Shown piece by piece: positions 60,601 to 64,000 of a stretch of DNA of 64,000 nucleotides; the first letter of the stretch is position 1, and each line of letters starts with the position of its first letter. The stretch is from Streptomyces sp. MspMP-M5 (GTDB taxonomy: Bacteria > Actinomycetota > Actinomycetes > Streptomycetales > Streptomycetaceae): positions 1-64,000 of the forward strand of contig NZ_KB891883.1 of NCBI RefSeq assembly GCF_000373585.1. The letters are read 5' to 3'. The notes beneath the pieces were generated by a model, which saw nothing but the letters and a program-made list of their open reading frames with translations, ran no database searches and was not told the origin of the DNA. The position numbers and the translations under genes were made by a program.

Positions 60601-63600
60601 GTGTAGATGACGTAGGCCGGGGAGTCGGCGGTCAGGCCGTGCTCGGGGCCGTGGTCGGTGCCCTCGCCGATGAGGGCGTCCAGGGCCTCCGCGGTGCCGG
60701 TGAGGGTGGCGCGGTCCGGGAAGAGCGCGCAGACCTCGGCGGTGGCCAGGACCAGGCGGACGCCGGCGTCCTCGACGGTGGTGCGGATGCGGTCCTCGGG
60801 GTAGCCGGGGTCGATCGGCACGTAGACCGCGCCGGCCTTGAGGGTGGCCAGGATGCTGACGACCATCTCGACGTCGCGCTCCAGCGCCAGGGCGACGAGA
60901 TCGCCGGGGCGCACGCCGCGGGAGGCCAGGTGGTGCGCCAACGCGTTGGCGCGGCGGTCCAGTTCGCGGTAGGTCAACCGGCGTCCGTCGCAGGAGACGG
61001 CGGCGGCGTCGCCGTGCTTGTCGGCCATGGCCGTGAAGCGGTCGACGAGGGTGGCGCTGCCGTCCAGTGCGGGGACGGTGGGGTGAGTGACGGCGGGCAG
61101 CAGCACGGCGCGCTCGTCGGCGGTGAGCGGGACGGTGTCGGCCCAGGGGCGTTCGCCGGCGTCGGCCAGTGCCTGGAAGCAGCTGCGGTAGTAGCCCATG
61201 TAGCGGTCGATCTGCTCGGCGGTGAACTGCCCGGGGTCGTAGCCGATGCGGTACTCCCAGCCGCCCTCGTAGGCGTTGGCGCCGACGTAGACGACGAGGG
61301 GCGCGTTGGTCTGCTCGAAGTAGTCGACGGCTCGGACGGCGGGCCCGTCGGCCGGGGCGTCCTGCTGGTGGACGTGGAAGTTGGTGAAGTTGAACAGCAC
61401 GTCGAAGACCGGGCCGCCGTGCAGCTTCTGGATGGCCGGCAGCGGGTACCAGCGGTGCGGCTGCAGCCGCTGTTCCAACGCGAAGCAGTGTTCGGCCAGT
61501 TCGCGCCAGCTCTGTTCGGTGTCGAGGTCGAGCCGGAACGGCAGGGTGTTGAGGAACATGCCGAGCGCGGTCTCGGCGCCGTCGACCTCGGGCCGGCCGT
61601 TGGCGACCAGTCCGGTGGTCACTTGGCGCCGGTTGGCGACGAATGCCTGCACCCGCAGGTGGGCGGCGAGGAAGACGCTCTTGAGCGGGACGGACCATTC
61701 CTGGGCGCGGCGGCGCAGCGTCGCCAGCAGCGCTGTGTCCAGGGCGCGGGCGGCGACGACGACCTCGGAGGTGACCCCGTGGCCGCGGTCGGTGCCCAGC
61801 CGCGGCACCTCGGTCATCTCGGCGCCGTCGAGTTCGGCCGCCCAGAAGTCCCGCTGGGCGGGGTCCTCTTCGGCCCGGCGTTCCAGGACGGCGTACTGGG
61901 ACTGGAGGGTCACCGCGGGGGCGGGGGCCTCGTCCCGGCCCTGGAGCAGGTCGCCGTAGCCGCGGACCCACTCCTCCACCAGGGAGGCGACGCTCCAGCC
62001 GTCCAGGAGGGCGTGGTGGAAGCTGAGGCCGAGGACGACGCGGTCGGGGGCGGTGACGAAGATCCGGACGCGGTAGACGGGGGCGGTGCCGGGGTCGATG
62101 GGGGTGCGCTTCTCCTGTTCGGCCCAGGCGGTGACGGCGGCGGCCGGGTCCGCGGCGGTGCGCAGGTCGGTGACCTCCACCGGCAGCTCCGGGGTGTCCT
62201 CGACGACCATGTGGGGCCGGTCGAACGTCTCCAGGTCGAAGCGGGCCCGCAGCACGGGGTGACGCTCCGTCAGTCGGCGCCAGGCATCCACCAGGGCGTC
62301 GTCGTCGACGCGGGGGACGTCCACGTGGTAGCGGAAGATGTCGTGGTAGACGGGCACTTCGGTGTCCACGCTGCTGTGGTAGATCATGCCCTGCTGGAGC
62401 GCGGAGGCCGGCCAGGAGCCGGTGTCCCCGGTGGCGGGCTCGGGCCGGGCCGCCTGCTGGGCCGGGCGCACCACGGTCGCGAGTTCGGCGAGCCGCTGGT
62501 GGGCGAAGACCTCGCCGACGGTGACCTCGTAGCCGGCCTGCCGCAGGGCGGCCACCACGCGGATGCCGAGGATGGAGTCGCCGCCCAGCGCGAAGAAGCT
62601 GTCCTGCGCGCCGATGCGTTCGGTGCCCAGGACGTCCGCCCACACCGCGGCGATCAGCCGCTCGGTGTCGGTGGCCGGCTCGACGTGCTGTTCTTCGGTG
62701 TTCTGCTGGGCCGGGCGCGGCAGGGCGGCCAGGTCGCGCTTGCCGTTGTGGTTGGTGGGGATGGCGGGGACGGTGACGACGAACTGCGGGACCATGTAGG
62801 ACGGCAGCTCGGCGGCGAGTGCGGTGCGCAGCGCCGACTCCTCGAAGCCGGACCCGGTCACGACGTAGGCGCACAGCGCCTTCTCGCCGCGGTCGCCCTC
62901 GACGGCCGCGACCGCGCACTCCACGACCCCGGCGACGCCGCCGGCGAGGTGCTCGATCTCGCCCAGTTCGATGCGGTAGCCGCGGATCTTCACCTGGGTG
63001 TCGAGCCGGCCGAGGTACTCCAGGATGCCGCCGGGCAACCAGCGAGCCAGGTCGCCGGTGCGGTAGAGGCGGCCGAAGCCCTCAGGGCCGGTCACAAAGC
63101 GTTCCGCGGTCAGCTCCGGTGCGTGCAGATAGCCGCGGGCCAGGCCGACGCCGGCGATGCACAGTTCGCCGGGCACCCCGATCGGGGCGGGCGCGCCGCT
63201 GCGGGTGCGCACCAGCAGCCTGATGTTGTCGATGGGCCGGCCGATGGGCACCGAGCGGGTGGTGTCGACGGTGTCGCAGTCGAAGTAACTGACGTCCACG
63301 GCGGCCTCGGTGGGGCCGTAGAGGTTGCTCAGCCGGGCCTCCGGCAGCGCCTCGCGGAACAGTTCGACGTGGGCCGCGGCAAGTGCCTCACCGCTGGCGA
63401 AGACCTGCCGCAGTGAGCGGAGGCGGGAGGTGGTACCGGCGGCCCGGGTGAAGGTGAGGAAGGCGTGCAGCATGCTGGGCACGAAGTGCAGGGTGGTCGC
63501 GCCGCTCTCGGCGATCCGCTCGGCGATCCGCTCGGGGTCCTTCTCCGCGCCGTTGGGCAGCGTGGCGACCGAGGCGCCGGCCAGCGACCACCAGAAGATC

Positions 63601-64000
63601 TCCCACACCGACACGTCGAAGGTGAACGGCGTCTTGTGCAGGATGACGTCGTCGGCGCCGAGCGGGTACCGGCGCTGCATCCACCACAGGCGATTGACGA
63701 TGGCGCGGTGCTCGACGACCACGCCCTTGGGGCGGCCGGTGGAGCCGGAGGTGTAGATGACGTAGCAGGCGTCGTCCGGCCCGGTGACGGGGTCGAGGTC
63801 GCCGTCCTCGGCCGACCGGTTCGCCGGGTCGTCGAGGTCGAGAGTGGGGTGGGTGCCGACCACATGGGCGGTGTCGCCGGTGGTGAGCACCAGTTCCGTG
63901 CGGCTGTGCTCCAGCAGGTAGGCGATGCGGTTGCCGGGCAGGGTGGGGTCGATCGGCAGGTAGGCGCCGCCGGCCTTGAGCACGGCGTAGATGGCGGTGA
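57624..64000 (-). CDS. Non-ribosomal peptide synthetase, 3' part (A-T-C-A-T-C-T)
   Basis: The gene runs leftward and is cut by the right edge (5' end missing); 2119 codons from the last in-frame GTG, 63983, are visible. Order: A1 (YTSGSTGRPKG near 63740), T1 (GGDS near 62575), C (SFHHALLDGWS near 62010), A2 (YTSGSTGRPKG near 60590), T2 (GGDSLQG near 59400), C (SFHHAIIDGWS near 58770) and a C-terminal carrier-like domain with DSLTTLRL near 57735. Reading the A-domain pocket by the Stachelhaus positions, A1 gives D-V-W-H-F-S-L-V-D, as in EntF (Ser), and A2 gives D-F-W-N-V-G-M-V-H, as in Thr domains. No thioesterase or reductase is at the end. MFS and NTF2-like genes follow. The product is unknown. 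Confidence 0.9.
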   Translation of the reverse strand, partial: TAIYAVLKAGGAYLPIDPTLPGNRIAYLLEHSRTELVLTTGDTAHVVGTHPTLDLDDPANRSAEDGDLDPVTGPDDACYVIYTSGSTGRPKGVVVEHRAIVNRLWWMQRRYPLGADDVILHKTPFTFDVSVWEIFWWSLAGASVATLPNGAEKDPERIAERIAESGATTLHFVPSMLHAFLTFTRAAGTTSRLRSLRQVFASGEALAAAHVELFREALPEARLSNLYGPTEAAVDVSYFDCDTVDTTRSVPIGRPIDNIRLLVRTRSGAPAPIGVPGELCIAGVGLARGYLHAPELTAERFVTGPEGFGRLYRTGDLARWLPGGILEYLGRLDTQVKIRGYRIELGEIEHLAGGVAGVVECAVAAVEGDRGEKALCAYVVTGSGFEESALRTALAAELPSYMVPQFVVTVPAIPTNHNGKRDLAALPRPAQQNTEEQHVEPATDTERLIAAVWADVLGTERIGAQDSFFALGGDSILGIRVVAALRQAGYEVTVGEVFAHQRLAELATVVRPAQQAARPEPATGDTGSWPASALQQGMIYHSSVDTEVPVYHDIFRYHVDVPRVDDDALVDAWRRLTERHPVLRARFDLETFDRPHMVVEDTPELPVEVTDLRTAADPAAAVTAWAEQEKRTPIDPGTAPVYRVRIFVTAPDRVVLGLSFHHALLDGWSVASLVEEWVRGYGDLLQGRDEAPAPAVTLQSQYAVLERRAEEDPAQRDFWAAELDGAEMTEVPRLGTDRGHGVTSEVVVAARALDTALLATLRRRAQEWSVPLKSVFLAAHLRVQAFVANRRQVTTGLVANGRPEVDGAETALGMFLNTLPFRLDLDTEQSWRELAEHCFALEQRLQPHRWYPLPAIQKLHGGPVFDVLFNFTNFHVHQQDAPADGPAVRAVDYFEQTNAPLVVYVGANAYEGGWEYRIGYDPGQFTAEQIDRYMGYYRSCFQALADAGERPWADTVPLTADERAVLLPAVTHPTVPALDGSATLVDRFTAMADKHGDAAAVSCDGRRLTYRELDRRANALAHHLASRGVRPGDLVALALERDVEMVVSILATLKAGAVYVPIDPGYPEDRIRTTVEDAGVRLVLATAEVCALFPDRATLTGTAEALDALIGEGTDHGPEHGLTADSPAYVIYTSGSTGRPKGVLVTHGNVLRLFSRTEHWYGFSEDDTWALFHSFAFDFSVWELWGALLYGGHLVVVPYWVSRSVDDFADLVVTEGVTVLNQTPSAFGQVKQALMDRVGPDDVRLRHIVFGGEALDFAGLADWFEHFGDARPELVNMYGITETTVHVTYRPVRTADTRAPGSMIGEPLPDLGLYLVDDLGRPVPLGTPGEIAVTGGGVALGYLNRPEENAKRFVDLDLGHGLTRAYRSGDLARRLPGGDVEYLGRGDAQVKIQGYRIETGDIESALVAHPRIDSALVVAFTRRTGGKALAGYYVPLPGETLDRQELRAHLADRLPGYMVPSFLVEVERWPLTINGKTDRRALPHPEDHSGGTDRAHTAPRNATEARLTAVWQDVLGLERVGIDDAYYDLGGDSLQGIRLVGALRRAGYEVPLHELFRLQTIRALTDQGMITAAGDPSAQAPESRPFDLLDAADRDRLPADVVDAYPATQLQLGMIFHTDLEPAQAVFHDLIRYRIDLPFDQQALTGLLTAMVDADGHEILRTSFALDGHRRPLQLVHPRGRVELTVHDLTHLDQAQRLAHVDAWFEDEKSTGFDWHLPTQMRFFVHRATENSFYLSVSFHHAIIDGWSFSGLMARLLGDYRNTLAGRNPAPHHPAPLAYRDYVALDLAAQQDTAARDYWTGLLADAPATRLPRSPEPGRRWAEAELLLDEGQYDRLTALAARHGVSVKHLCLAAHFRALSLITRTTDVTTGVFGHGRPEHLEADRMVGLFLNIVPLRTATDGSWDELIGAVNRVGHEHLPHRRYAYAGIQQAMGGRRLVETAFNFVNFTAYSDQLGDDGGQVIGDLKWFEHADFALLVTFNADLFTRRMRINFNAAAHVLGSDAVRTIAGVYRAVLADLLHEPGEGPDLTALLAQLPAPADGDLEPYDRPAPTAHPAGLDTVDPAALRELLTELLGDTPADGTAPAPDSLTTLRLAHALQHRFGLDVPLPALLDGTALTNALGR

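Noticed and set aside
58434..63416. Long plus-strand frame of 1660 aa
   Set aside because: It is the GC-rich antisense shadow of the NRPS gene and has a composition (Gly/Val/Asp/Gln repeats) with no domain.

Overview
The window is from a high-GC actinomycete, almost certainly a Streptomyces. The evidence is the GC-rich third codon positions, GTG/TTG starts with GGAGG-type ribosome binding sites, ATGA/GTGA gene overlaps, a family 2B encapsulin beside 2-methylisoborneol-type genes, an I36-type secreted protein and a rare in-frame TTA codon. I see no rRNA, tRNA, CRISPR array or intact insertion sequence. Several decayed gene pieces and many resistance or specialised-metabolism genes suggest an accessory part of the chromosome.

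Layout. 0-4 kb: two tiny zinc-ribbon proteins, a RodA/FtsW-type SEDS protein, a P-loop kinase-like protein and a small secreted protein. 4.4-11 kb: a tightly overlapping glycan operon (GT2; GT4 fused to a GT-C membrane transferase; Wzx-like flippase fused to GT4). 11-17 kb: an unrecognised cytosolic 369-aa protein divergent from two tandem paralogous small proteins, a methyltransferase, a MepB-family protein, a broken isoprenylcysteine methyltransferase-like gene and a secreted lipase. 17.6-21.1 kb: encapsulin shell, terpene cyclase and GPP methyltransferase. 21-28 kb: a CxxCxGxG zinc-repeat membrane protein, cupin, Nudix hydrolase, DHA2 exporter, a probable second lgt, MarR regulator and epoxide hydrolase. 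28.5-30.4 kb: a two-gene EACC1-caspase conflict module. 31.6-35.4 kb: a self-contained P450 cassette (TetR, ferredoxin, ferredoxin reductase, P450) with two candidate operators. 35.5-46 kb: secreted aminopeptidase, P1B-4 metal ATPase with divergent ArsR regulator, convergent RtcB and archease, a duplicated Lrp regulator, an SDR/amidohydrolase pair and an I36-like secreted protein. 46-51 kb: TetR, ABC-F, Vat-type acetyltransferase and erythromycin-esterase genes, which read as a macrolide/streptogramin resistance island. 51-56 kb: secreted protein, a CseA/CseC-like lipoprotein-sensor kinase pair and a methyltransferase. 56-64 kb: an operon transcribed leftward from beyond the right edge, with an NRPS (A-T-C-A-T-C-T visible), an MFS exporter and an NTF2/SnoaL-like protein. 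By my reading of the specificity pockets, the NRPS modules select serine and then threonine.

The best candidates for unusual biology are the encapsulin-terpene cluster with a shortened cyclase, the EACC1-caspase pair, the double fusion glycosyltransferase operon, the compact resistance island and the tandem paralog locus at 12.9-13.8 kb. All functions come from reading motifs in translated sequence; no database search was run.
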